From Plecoglossus altivelis (Eukaryota; Chordata; Actinopteri; Osmeriformes; Plecoglossidae): a DNA stretch of 64,000 nt. The DNA is taken from the NCBI GenBank assembly GCA_036571765.1, contig BROE01000009.1, positions 7,875,795-7,939,794 on the forward strand, written 5' to 3'. Shown piece by piece: positions 1 through 10,824 of the stretch (position 1 is the stretch's first letter; every line of letters starts with the position of its first letter). Both the position numbers and the translations under genes were made by a program. The notes below the pieces were generated by a model. That model saw only the letters and a program-made list of their open reading frames with translations. It made no database searches and had not been told where the DNA came from.

Positions 1-107
1 ATCAGTTTATTATTTATCATGGGTAGCCAAAGCTGTGAATTCAGGAACAGCGGTATCAGAAAAAGTATCTGCACCCAAATAATGCCGCGCCTCGTCCGTT
101 GCCATAC

Positions 108-270
108 CTCTTTCGATCTCCTGGGCGATATGTTCCGCCTGGTTTGTGTGCTTGATCTGTCCGATGATTAGGAGGAGGGAATACTTATGATCGGAGAAGT
201 CGAGGTTTCTCACCGCAGCATGTCTCGGCTCCTTCTGTGCTCTTCCTTCCACTAACCAACAGGACGCCAT
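108..270 (-). CDS. MAP1-family microtubule-associated protein, first coding exon (partial)
   Basis: A 54-codon exon starts at the ATG at 270 and ends in phase 1 at 108, followed by a good donor (GAG|GTATGG). The rest of the gene lies off the left edge. The peptide has a stretch SLLLIIGQ followed about 15 residues later by QEIERG. This matches, with the same spacing, the N-terminus of vertebrate MAP1 proteins (MAP1B LLVVVGE...NIELG, MAP1S SLLLVVG...EELERG, recalled from memory). MAP1 proteins bind microtubules and actin in neurons and are cleaved into heavy and light chains. The CART gene lies upstream on the same strand, as CARTPT does relative to MAP1B in human, which supports the call. Whether it is map1b-like or map1s-like cannot be settled from one exon; the wording of the motif is closer to MAP1S, the neighbour points to MAP1B. 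Confidence 0.62.
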
Positions 271-798
271 ATTGGACAGTAACTCAGGGAAATGATGTCA
301 TTGGTAAAGCTTTCAGCGCTAGGAGCGCTAGTCTCCTAGTCCATTTTCAAAAGGCGGACCATTGTTCCATAGATTTCAGTGCAATATAATGAAACTCTCT
401 GACGAACTGATAGCATTTGATCAATCTTATCACTTTGATGTACGTCCCATAATGTTAATACTTTTGCAACACATCACCGATTACTTTGAATTAATTATGA
501 TACTGGCCATGTGACTGTGTACTTACATTATGCTGTATTAGGCTATATTAAACGTAGCCTTTATTGTAATGCACGTCCATATAATTAAGTTGACTTATGC
601 AGCAAAGCACTAATAACTTATATGAATATACTCATGTTTATCATATTATTATTCAGGCTTTTTCACACACAGACGCTGCAATACTAGGTTCGTTCTCTTT
701 TTTCCATCACATAGAAAGCTTATGTCTTCCTTTGTACAAATTCAACATATTAAATAAAAATATGTATAGGCTATAGCACAGTTTTTATAAAGTTATAC
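271..798. other. Intergenic gap between MAP1-like exon and CART gene
   Basis: AT-rich sequence with no coding exon or recognisable repeat. It should hold the promoter and 5' UTR of the MAP1-family gene near 270-400 on the minus strand, but I see no TATA box or other clear element. Confidence 0.4.
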
Positions 799-804
799 TT
801 TATT
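799..804 (-). terminator. cartpt: Poly(A) signal of CART gene
   Basis: AATAAA on the minus strand (TTTATT on plus), about 150 nt downstream of the CART stop codon. It is the first canonical signal after the stop. Confidence 0.5.
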
Positions 805-951
805 AATCCCAATTAATTTGTTTGAGTCAATTCTGTCAAAAATGAGTGTATAGCAGGGTATAAGGGAACACAATATTTATCCAACAAATTCCACCTTCAA
901 TTGTCTACTCAATATTGGTGAAGGCTAGTTACATTTCTGTTATCCCATCTT

Positions 952-1711
952 TCACAAACACTTGAGAACGTAGAAGTTGCAAGTCGTTCCTCGTGGACAG
1001 CCACAGAGTGTTCCAACTCTTGCGCCTTTACGCACGGCGCACTGTTCGCCCGCATCGCACTGAAAAACAACGACACAAAATGCCTATTAGTAATTGTAGG
1101 TCTACAGCTCTGACAATGACCTAAAAATAATAACAGAGAATACAAACTTAGAACATTTTGTACGTTTCTAAAATAAAATAGTAAAAAAAATATTCTTTCT
1201 ATTTAACATTTAGCGAACTTCAACTAAGTTATTGTGGTGCCGAAGGATTACGCACGTATATGTTTAAAGGCCTATGGGATAAATTATTCTCTTACCGAGG
1301 GGAGCCATCCTAATTTTTTCTCCGATGATGGCATTTGTTTGTTTTTGAGTTTTTCCAGAACTTCTTGCAAAGCTTCAATCTACATGGAAACAATTGAAAG
1401 CATTCGTTTTCCTATATGTTTTGTGATCTATCCATTTTGATTTTATAAATGAAATGCACACATCCCAGTAATTTTCAATGAATACAAAAACATCACTTTA
1501 AATCGAGTTGAACTCAGCCTTTCGGTTAAGAGTCATTCTACATACATACAGTAAGACAAAGACCCATTTGAACGGTTTTTACCAGATCCTTTTCTTCTTG
1601 AGTCTTTGACGAAAACTCCAGAGAACGGGTCTCAAACGATTCCTCCCCGTGCGCGAGGCATAAATAGACACAACAGGTGGCGGCGAGAAAAAGCGTGCGG
1701 ACGCTGGACAT
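952..1711 (-). CDS. cartpt: Cocaine- and amphetamine-regulated transcript (CART) prepropeptide
   Basis: Secreted satiety and stress neuropeptide precursor. Three exons on the minus strand: 1711-1583, 1379-1296 and 1059-952, all with GT-AG introns, giving 106 residues. Residues 1-22 are a signal peptide (MSSVRTLFLAATCCVYLCLA). Exon 2 encodes the helical pro-region IEALQEVLEKLKNKQ, and the dibasic KK before LGW is the likely cleavage site. Exon 3 encodes the cystine-rich core starting CDAGEQCAVRKGAR and ending KCL, with all six cysteines present. Length and exon structure fit the vertebrate family. The usual upstream Lys-Arg site (KSKR in mammals) is KNKQ here, so the longer mature form may not be made. 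Teleosts have several cart paralogues and I cannot tell which this is. Confidence 0.95.
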
Positions 1712-1825
1712 GTTGCTGAAGATGGCCCAAACAAGTCTGCGGGGGAATGTGGGTTCCGACGGGGCTCGACAAGGCCTGTATTGGTTTGGTAGGCTCAGTG
1801 TATCGAAAAATAAATGTGCCCCACA

Positions 1826-1848
1826 CTTTATAGCTGTTTTTGACATCA
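1826..1848 (-). promoter_or_regulatory. cartpt: CART promoter: TATA box and CRE-like site
   Basis: On the minus strand TATAAAG occupies 1832-1826, about 115 nt upstream of the CART start codon. Just upstream of it is TGATGTCA (plus strand TGACATCA, 1841-1848), a one-base variant of the cAMP response element. Mammalian CARTPT promoters are known to be CREB-responsive. Assignment here rests on motif and position only. Confidence 0.5.
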
Positions 1849-1849
1849 G

Positions 1850-3460
1850 CCAGCTATTACAATATTGATGACAACTTCCACATCATGTCAGGACTGACAC
1901 AAGGTTAATCTACAATTTCCTGGGAAGGTCGTGAGTCTTGATAATGTAATTTCACACCCGAATCTCATTTGACATCAAGTGATGTCTGTACAGCATAAGA
2001 AACATACATTTATATGAATTCTGGGGAAGAGAGTTCTTCCACCCCAATAAGCTAAGATTACATCTGACCTTCACATCAATCTGTAATCAAGATCCAATTT
2101 CCTGCTGTGTGCATAACCTCACTGGACAACACTGTGTGTGTATACTAGTGGTGTCTCATGCAGAACCTCAATTTGGCCTTGGGAAATGTCTTGTACACAA
2201 TGAATAAGGCCACATAACGTCTCAACAGACAAAAGGATCTTCAAGGATTAATACAATTTATGATACTGTATTATACAAAACACATTTCTCTAACAGGCTA
2301 GATCTAGGGAAACATTTCAGATTCAGAATCAGAATCAGTAAGTGAGCTAATTCCACATTAACACTCGAGTCAGACTGTGATGGTGGCCGTGACTCCTCTT
2401 GGCTTTTAACCATATATTTATATACATTAGACATAATGAGCCTGATTTTTAAACATGACATCCCCGTTCATTTCTATGGTAAGGGTTCAGTTGTGCAGTG
2501 AGGAAAGCAAGACCGCGCCATATTTCCAGTTCTGGATCTTGTGTAGAACAGTGCCTTGCTTTGTTCCTAGCCCCCGAGACTTGTGCATACTTGCAACATG
2601 CTGTACCCATCATCCTTTGCTACAATTGAGCGTGTGAGCATGTGACCTAATGCATTGCAATGGAGTTAGAAAACTAGCTTATTTTAGCTCAGCAAAGCAT
2701 TGTTTTACTATGACTATCTTACTGTTTGGTTTAGTTACCTTTCCCTTTAGTTTGGTTGACAACATATTAAAACGCTTTTAAAAATTGTGTTATTGTGACA
2801 GTATCATACCGACCTCCAATATGAGAGGTGTTCCGTTTGAAAGTCAAAGCGGCAGAGAGCCACTGCAGAAGGGTTAAAGAGCCGCATGCAGCCGCGGGTT
2901 GCCGACCCGAGCTAGAGCAACGAAGGAGACAGGATTTTTAAAAGTTTAATAGTTTCTATAATCCAACCCAATAACCTAAAGCAGTCATACCAAAACCACA
3001 AAACAAAAGGAAAGTAGGTTATATATGAACGTATACATTTCTGTAATTTAAGGCAGATTTAACCATTGTGTGATGAATGTTATTGTATGAATAGAATGAG
3101 AAACATAATTATAGCCTAGCATAATAATGATAATGATATTGTGGCAAGTTAAAGCGTCATTATAGATTGTTGACATGTCTCAGAGTATGAAGTGAGCTTG
3201 CACGTGTAATGTATATATTTTCTTCTTTCTTTTTTTTCTTATTTTCTTTGTCAATTTGGCATTAAATTATATAATTTGTCATTTATTAAGCCATTCAACT
3301 ATTTCATTATTTCGTTTTGGGCCCTTTAGTCCTCCACAGGCTGCAGCCGGCTGAGGCGCTGCATGAAGTTGAACACACCTATTCTCTGCTCAAACCGAGG
3401 AGCGAGTGGTGGGGAGTCTCCTTCCGACTGACTTAAATCCTAAAACGTAGAAAAAGAAAC
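1850..3460. other. Intergenic region between cartpt and yju2
   Basis: The two genes are divergent, so both promoters lie in or at the edges of this gap. The body is AT-rich and I see no coding exon. At 3,300-3,420 there is a segment (CCCTTTAGTCCTCCACAG and later AAACCGAGGAGCGAG) that recurs in altered form at 9,700-9,780 upstream of shd. Confidence 0.4.
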
Positions 3461-3462
3461 TA

Positions 3463-3471
3463 ACCGGAAGT
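3463..3471 (+). promoter_or_regulatory. yju2: ETS site in yju2 promoter
   Basis: ACCGGAAGT is a full consensus ETS/GABP motif, 80 nt upstream of the yju2 start codon, with no TATA box nearby. This is typical of housekeeping promoters of RNA-processing genes. It is inferred from position. Confidence 0.5.
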
Positions 3472-3550
3472 ACACTGTCGGCAACATCAACAAGCGAAAC
3501 TCAGCGACTAGCGACTGATTTTACAGTTGTAGTTAAGATTACCTCGAAGA

Positions 3551-6500
3551 ATGTCTGAAAGAAAAGTTTTAAACGTTAGTAATGCCGTAATTTAATGTGA
3601 TTTTATCTGTCTAATTTGAATTCTTACTTTCACTACTAATTTGTGTAAACATGGTTAGCTTGCTACAGTACTGTAGGTAGATAGGCTAGCACTAGTGCTA
3701 TCTGCTAACTAGAAAACAAAACAAGCTAGACTATCTTCAGATAGATTGAAATAGAAAAGTTGAAATGCATGCAACATTGTATTTAGACGAGCTGCTATAT
3801 GTGTACTCTAGTGATTATTACCTGTTTATGGGATTATGTAGATTGTACCATAATTTGTTATAGTCTTGGTGATATTTGACAGTTTTGCATTAACGGCCAA
3901 TGGCCATGGACCACTTGTGCAGTAATATTAATATGAAGTGGTTGTCTGATATTTCACGCTTCACAGAAATACTATCCCCCAGACTTCGACCCTTCCAAAA
4001 TCCCCAAGCTCAAACTCCCCAAAGATCGTCAGTATGTTGTCAGATTGATGGCTCCATTCAACATGAGGTAAGACGGCAATAATTGCATATTTCTGCCCAT
4101 TCATCTTTGTCATATTCATAGAAGATTTACCTAGCTTTCTCTTCAGACAATGCTATGTTGCTCTCCTTCAGGTGTAAGACGTGCGGAGAGTACATTTATA
4201 AGGGGAAGAAGTTCAATGCTCGCAAGGAGACTGTTCAAAATGAGCTGTACATGGGACTTCCCATCTTCCGGTTCTACATTAAATGTACTCGTTGCTTGGC
4301 AGAGATTACCTTCAAGGTGAGGCCAAATACTGTGTTAGGTGCATTTTCACTGCATAGTATCAACTTAGTGACTTTTTGGTTTCCATTGCATAAATCCGGT
4401 ACTTGGTCCTCCTTCCATGGAAACACGAATCGTCCATTCCAAATATTGAGTAAAAACTGTAGGTTTGTACAACAATTCACAACAGGGTAATATTTTTGTT
4501 CAATAATTATAATTCACAATTTACTAAATATAGCTGCAAGCAGAAATGGCATATTCCTCCTCAAATAAACAGTCATTGTTATGTTTTACAACTGGAGGAT
4601 TGACCTGAAGACTAGAAACCATTCTGTGAGAAAAAAAGAACTCTGATGTCCTTCATCATCCGCCAATGCAAAAGTACATAAAAACGGAATAAGGAAATTA
4701 TTAGAAAATAAGGAAATTCACTGGTCAGAGAGAATCATGACAGAGAATACGCTATATAAACCCATCATTTTTCAATTACAATGTAATTTAGATAGAGGCG
4801 ATGCCTTCAATTTCTTTCTTTTTTTACTCACTAAACTAATTTATGAAATGTCCACCCATGAAATGCCATTGTCAATTGAGGAGGTGTTGAAGTTCCTGTT
4901 ATTGCCAGCAAAAGGATCAAACAAAAGAATGGCGTGTTGCGTTGACAATGTCACAGCAGTTTCATGCGGCAATGCTATATAACGATCAGCTACATGAATG
5001 GGATGCTATCTGCAATGGAAAACAAATTTAGTCAAGTCAACTTGAGCCGAAACCATGCAGTTGAAGACTGCCTTTACTGTACATTTCTAACGTGTTATTG
5101 GAAGAACTTGCCGATGAGTATCACCATTGACTCTTTCTGTAGACCGACCCTGAGAACACTGACTATGCTATGGAACACGGTGCCACAAGGAACTTCCAGG
5201 CAGAGAAACTGATTGAGGAAGAAGAGAAGAAGATACAGAAGGAGAGAGAAGAGGAGGAACTGAACAATCCCATGAAGGTACTAAGAAAGCCTATGTCATG
5301 ATTACACCTCCAAGGAACACAACAGGATTGGTGCAGTTACTCAGCCCCCAGGAACTGGAAGACATGGCTGATAACGTTCTGTTTTACCTTTAGGTTCTGG
5401 AGAATCGAACACGGGACTCGAAAATGGAAATGGAGGTTTTGGAAAATCTTCAGGAGCTGAAAGAACTGAACCAGAGGCAGGCCCAGGTGGACTTTGAGGG
5501 AATGATTGGCCTATACCGAGACCTGGAACAAAGAGAAAAGGAGCGTGAGAAAGAAGAGGATGAGAGAGATACTAGGTAAATTGAAGTGAAGTGAGCATGA
5601 GACATGAGGGACTGAATGAATGACTATTGATTTCTCTAATATTTTACCTTATTTTTGCCTCATGTTCAGAGATATGTTGGAGCGAGCTCTGGTTAAGAGA
5701 CTGAGAGACTCAGATTCTGACCCAGATGAGGAGAACAGCACAACTAAACCGAAGAGACTCAGCACAAACAAGCATACTGATATCCTGATCGCAGACAAAC
5801 CCACAGATTCACAGGTACTTGGTTCAGTAGCTATGCAAATTCAGTTTTTCTAATACACATGTATGTAGTTGTATCTGGTGCAGAGGGGGAAAAAAGGTTT
5901 TTGGTACCTTTTCACAAAAAACAAGAAAGCTCCCTTTCCTCTTAAATAACTTGAAACTGACTAGAATAATTTACATCCTCTGTTTATTCCATATAAATTA
6001 TGATTTTGTTTTCCAACATAATATTGTAACTTATAAAAACGATTTAAATGGCATTGACGCAACGATGGAACACTCAACCCAATATTTGTTGCACAACGTA
6101 CAAGCTGCATTTACACTGCAAGGCTAAAGTGACTCCAGTGTTTTCCACACATTGATTTATTTATGGCGGCCTGCCACAATAAAAAATTGACAGAAAAAAT
6201 CATTTCATTGTACAGCTGCACACAGCGAAATTTAAGAGCTTAGCCCTTTCTTCTGTCTCACAACAACAGACTCGTCTGTGAATAGTCTTGGGGGTGTTCT
6301 ATCCATGTAGATGAAGGAAAAGCCAGGTTTATTTCGACAAGTCTTGCTTGCTTTAGCGAGAGTTCCATTGCATTATGGCGGCTTATTATAGTTCAAGCTA
6401 TGTAACCAAGGCAACTTAGACTTCTGAAATAGCCTACTCCATGTCAGGCTAACAGTCGAGCTAAACTAAGATGTATTGCAAATTATTTCAGACGGAAACA

Positions 6501-7486
6501 GAATGTCAAAAGACGAGTAGATTTCAGACCGCAAAGCATTTTTTGTTGCGTCCTTGTCAGAAAACATAAGTGGAATCCTATTAATACCATCAATAACAAT
6601 AGGTTCCCTCCTACTAGAGTAACCCTAATAACACCATCAATAACAATAGGTTCCCTCCTACTGGAGGAACCCTAATAACACCATCAATAACAATAGGTTC
6701 CCTCCTACAGGAGGAACCCTAATAACACCATCAATAACAATAGGTTCCCTCCTACTGGAGGAACCCTAATAATACCATCAATAACAATATGTTGTATGGA
6801 CCATTACAAAAATTTTGTATTATATATTATGTACTAAAAAGCAAATTCAATGTCTCTTTCGGAAGGGGTGAAGCATTATTTCAATGAGCTGTATGGGTAA
6901 AAAAAAATTACGATTTTATACCATTACCAGTTTTGGGTACCAACAATTTTGAATTGTTGAATTAATTCTTTGTCCCATCCTGCGTCTCTAGGGGCCCTCT
7001 GGAGGGGTGAAGAAGCCTAAGGTGGAGAGCTGGGAACGGAGTGTGGGAACCCTGGGGGGTGGTGGGTCTGTGGGATCACTGGTTGTGAGGAAGAAACCAG
7101 TGGGTGTTGTTAGCAAAGCTGGGTCAACTGGCCCTCCAGCAGCCACTAACTCCCATCCAGGTAAGACACACTCATATTAAAGAGAACCTTCTCCAGGGTG
7201 GTCCAGACAATCTGGAAGCAGAGATAGTTTATCAGGGAAGGGATTCAATTTAGCTAGCAGGAAACGGATTTGACTGAAGTTGTTGGATAAATACTTTTCC
7301 CCAGCAGTTTGAGACTTCAATTTCATTGCTTCCTGCTGTGATGTTGTCATTCTGACCAAGTACACTTCCTGTTTTACAGTCTCAGCAACTGTTCCATCTG
7401 CTGCCTCAGCTAAACCGGTTGCCACACAGAATGGGGCGTCTCTCAGCCTTGTAGGGGCATATTCTGACAGTGATGACAGCGAATGA
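3551..7486 (+). CDS. yju2: YJU2 splicing factor homologue (CCDC94)
   Basis: Nuclear pre-mRNA splicing factor that acts at the first catalytic step of the spliceosome. Eight exons: 3551-3574, 3967-4067, 4172-4316, 5143-5277, 5394-5575, 5670-5814, 6992-7160 and 7380-7486, total 335 codons. The N-terminus is MSERKVLN then [15 protein letters not shown], as in human YJU2, which fixes the tiny first exon. Exon 3 carries the zinc-binding cysteine pairs CKTCGEY and IKCTRCLAE. Exons 4-5 encode a charged coiled coil ([19 protein letters not shown], then [14 protein letters not shown]). The C-terminal third (exons 6-8) is low-complexity, Ser/Asp-rich, ending AYSDSDDSE like the mammalian tail. All introns are GT-AG. 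Human YJU2 neighbours SHD in the same orientation, as here. Confidence 0.96.
4317..5142. repeat. yju2 intron 3 with dispersed hAT-like repeat copy
   Basis: The stretch from about 4,840 to 5,075 is clearly related to 55,660-55,880 in plpp2 intron 4. Shared blocks in the same order include TTGAGGAGGTGT, an AAAGGATC block, GCAATGCTATAT/GCATTGCTATAT, CAGCTACAT and GCAATGGAAAA/GCAGTGGAAAA. It is a non-coding dispersed repeat, probably a non-autonomous DNA transposon. The rest of the intron shows nothing. Confidence 0.55.
6577..6789. repeat. 47-bp minisatellite in yju2 intron 6
   Basis: Four full units of 47 bp and a partial fifth start at 6577, 6624, 6671, 6718 and 6765. Units are nearly identical. 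Each complete unit holds an imperfect inverted repeat, GGTTCCCTCC then four or so bases then GGAGGAACC, that could fold as a hairpin. The remainder of intron 6 (5,815-6,991) has no exon. Confidence 0.9.
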
Positions 7487-7546
7487 GAACAGAGGGAAAC
7501 TGGAAATGGCATTGTGAATGCTCAGCCATGGAGTTCCAAAACAGCG

Positions 7547-7552
7547 AATAAA
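7547..7552 (+). terminator. yju2: Poly(A) signal of yju2
   Basis: AATAAA 61 nt after the yju2 stop codon, followed by T-rich sequence. It implies a short 3' UTR. Confidence 0.6.
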
Positions 7553-7559
7553 CTTTTAT

Positions 7560-10270
7560 TTTATTATGAAAGTACATCAAACATGGCTCCTGTACATAAA
7601 ATACTCAAATGTTGGATCGGCCTGTTTTTAACACATGTAGTCTTGACCCAAACCTGTAAACCTGGTATGCTTTTTTTGGGGATAAAAAAACAAGTCATTA
7701 AATCTATGGTTCTCAAGTTCTCATCATCCATATAAAATGTTATGGCCTTGCTGAGGAGAAAAGTGTATTCATTGTCAATACAATTTTTGTAGAAATTTTA
7801 AACTGTGAGGGTTGACTTGTATACAGAATCTATAAACAACCATTCAATTAAAGGTAGGATCAGTGATGTTGAGACTCAGTTGTCATATTTGCTGAAACTT
7901 GTGCGCGGTACCCATGATGCAGTTGGTGATTAAGATGGCAGCGAAACACAGAAATCCAAATTACTTGAACTCTAGATAATGCCTGTTATGAAACTGGTGG
8001 CATTAGTTTTCCTGCTTGTATTTCTCAGATCACAAATCGAATGTTTCTGTCATCTCTGAAGTACTTGATCAACCTATGCATCTATTCTAGTCATGTTGCA
8101 TGTTGTAGCCTAACCTTGCTCAGCCCTCTTAAGTACTTACACTTACATTTAATTTTTATTTTGCTTTTGTATTCAGTCTGCTGTTTAGGTACGCGAGTTG
8201 GATTTTGTTAGACACATTTTTGGCAGGCCAATCAGCGAACAGAGGGAGTGGCAGAAAATGATGAAGTAGAGGTTGTGCACAGTTTGAATTGTAGTTCAGT
8301 AACGGCACCAGAGAAACATGCAAGCGAAGTTATTTGGTCCATTGTGGAAACCATGTTGGTAATCCAGACTTTGAGGTCAGAGCAAGAACAAGCCCAACAC
8401 ACCAAAATGGGCAGGTAGGATTGTCATTGAGTAAAATTAAGAATTAGAAGTCGTGAACTAAAGTGGGCCAGTCTAAGGCAAGAAACTCTGGGACTGAAAA
8501 TTGGTCCCATTCCGGCCCTCCCTCCTCCCCACAGAATTCAGGGAAAATTTGGTTATACAGCTTACTCCGTTAGTGGTGAAAGAATTGGATAAAGCGAACG
8601 CTAGCGATGGGTTAGGGTAGATCCAGTATTTTAAAACTTCAACAGCCGTCTTCGAGGAAGTAAAAGTTTGTCAATTGGGAGAAATCAGACTCTTTGTACA
8701 AACTTCTGTCTGTAAAATCAGTCCTGAATACAAGTAACATTTTCGCGAGTAGCCCACGTGGAAATTATCAGATGTAAGCACAGTAGCCTAGCTAGAGTAA
8801 ATACTGGGTAACGGTTTCACAAGCTAATTTTCAAGGATCGCTAGTAAGTCGGATCTTACTGGCCCAAAGGTGATCAACCGGCTTAACATGAGGGGTTCTA
8901 TGCAGCCCTGGGTCACCGTGCTTGCGTTTTCTTTCACTATGAAATGCCCAATAAAATTAGATTTGATCACATCGGACCCACGGAAGCATAATTGATTTCC
9001 CTGGTAGTCATGATGCTTTTGCTCTTCTAGAGATTTAAGGTTCGCCGGAGGTATGTGTTCTGATAGGTCAGATGTTGGTTCGATTGCGCTACCTCTTGTT
9101 GAAATGTTGGCTGTTGAAAATCACTTTTTATTTTATTATTGGCATTTTTCGGATAGAATTTGATTGGCTCGATTTTTTAGGGGTGATTTCTGTATTGCTC
9201 AAAATTTTGGGAAGTGATTTTTTTAGGTGCAATTTTTGGGCTTCGAATATTTCAGGCTTGCATTTCTAAGGTCGAATTTTTAGGCCCGAATTTGAGCAAC
9301 CTGATTTTGTTTTGTTTTTTACATTGAAATATTATTCATTTGAGAATTCGGTGTTTACATTTAAATATTTAATATTCAATGACTTTTAAAATGCAAAACA
9401 TAATGCCACCGATTTGCTTCCAAAAGTAGATAAATGAACGTTTTAGGTATTAAATGTGAAATCATAAAAATGTAAATCTATATAGGCTTATATACACATA
9501 AATACATGCAACGTTAAAATCTTTAGTGTCTCTCAATTAGTTATTCAGACATTTAGTTTGTCAATTAGGCAGTAAATGATATACTTATTTATTTAGTCTT
9601 TGTAATGCATGTCTGACCCATTGTATGCAATAATTTATTTATTCAAATATATTTCACAATCCAATCATGTAGTTATGTATGTAAATATTTATTTAGTTTT
9701 CGCCCCTTTAGTCCTCCATAGTGATAAACTCAGAACACGGTTTATTGTCGCTTTAAAGGGACTTAAACCGAGAAGCGAGGAGTTACGTTACACTACTCAC
9801 TAGATGACAAAACTTGCTGTTTAAAATGGTCTTCCTTTCTGGCACTGCCTCTCTGGCACTAAGTGCTATTAGCCATGTGAAGATCGATTAGGCTAAACAT
9901 ATTAGTCAAATATTTTACTGTACTTGGGGTACACCTAAGGCAACGGATAACGAATCATAGCACGGACGGCCAAATTGGTCATTTAAAAAATGTTATTAGA
10001 GCTATATTGTGCGGTAAACTTGACAAACTAGCTCTAGTGCTATAACCAGCTAGCAATGCAACCTAGCTAGCCAGCTAGCTGAGCGACACTGTTATGCATC
10101 CTTTGTTCTTGCAGACAACGTCGAAATTCGTGATTTAGGTTGCAATAACGTTCTACGGTTGACAAATCAAAAACAGGAGAAAACTCATTGCGGGCAGACA
10201 TGATTTGAAGATTCGAAAAAAAGTGACGACTACTGTAGTGGTGTGCAGTTAGAGTTAGCACAACATTGTA
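7560..10270. other. Intergenic region between yju2 and shd
   Basis: No coding exon is seen. At 8,221-8,290 the block CCAATCAGCGAACAGAGG followed by GAGTGGC is related, in inverted orientation, to 28,040-28,090 in gna11 intron 1, so this is part of a dispersed repeat. At 9,700-9,780 there is a degenerate second copy of the segment at 3,300-3,420. Promoter elements of shd must lie toward the right end but I cannot pick them out. Confidence 0.4.
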
Positions 10271-10311
10271 GCTAACGTAAGTATTGCTAACGTAAGTATT
10301 GCTAAGTAAGT
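10271..10311 (+). promoter_or_regulatory. shd: Tandem splice-donor-like repeats, possible 5' noncoding exon end of shd
   Basis: GCTAACGTAAGTATT occurs twice back to back (10271-10285, 10286-10300), followed by a partial third copy GCTAAGTAAGT. Each contains a consensus 5' splice site (GTAAGT). The shd start codon lies only 4 nt after a splice acceptor (TTCTCTACAG, ending 10820), so an upstream noncoding exon must exist, and this is a candidate for its donor. Confidence 0.35.
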
Positions 10312-10824
10312 TAACCGGCTAGTTAGCAACATTTCGAAACGGAACGCATGACATCCATTGTGTAGTCAGGTTCAACGTGTAAGATATTGTTATTGACATA
10401 GAAATGACTCATTTGTTTGTGTGCTATACACTTTATTAGGGTTAGGATTAGCTTCATTGTCAAGAGAAGAACTTGCTTTAATAGTATGTAACACCTCTGT
10501 TCGTCTAGCTTGCGAACAAACGAAACAAACAGATGACATTAGCCTACTCTTGAGCAAAGTCTTTGCTGCCGATTAAGGTGGTTGCTGTTTTTTAAATTAA
10601 CGTCATAACGTATTTTCCTTGTTTGGCCGAAGTTCATGTAAAATATCCTGAGTGATTGTTCAATGTTGCACCGCTACCATATTGATTGATGGATGGATGG
10701 TATTTTAACACCCCCTGAATGTACACCTGATTTAAAGTGATTAGGCTGGTCAACAGGGTTCACTAAAGAACGTTATTGGTAATAGTTAACTTTAACGTCA
10801 CTCATGATTCTTCTCTACAGACCC

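Noticed and set aside
909..1145. Open frame on the minus strand over CART exon 3
   Set aside because: It is in another frame. The true frame gives the CART cystine core from 1059 to 952 with splice sites in phase.
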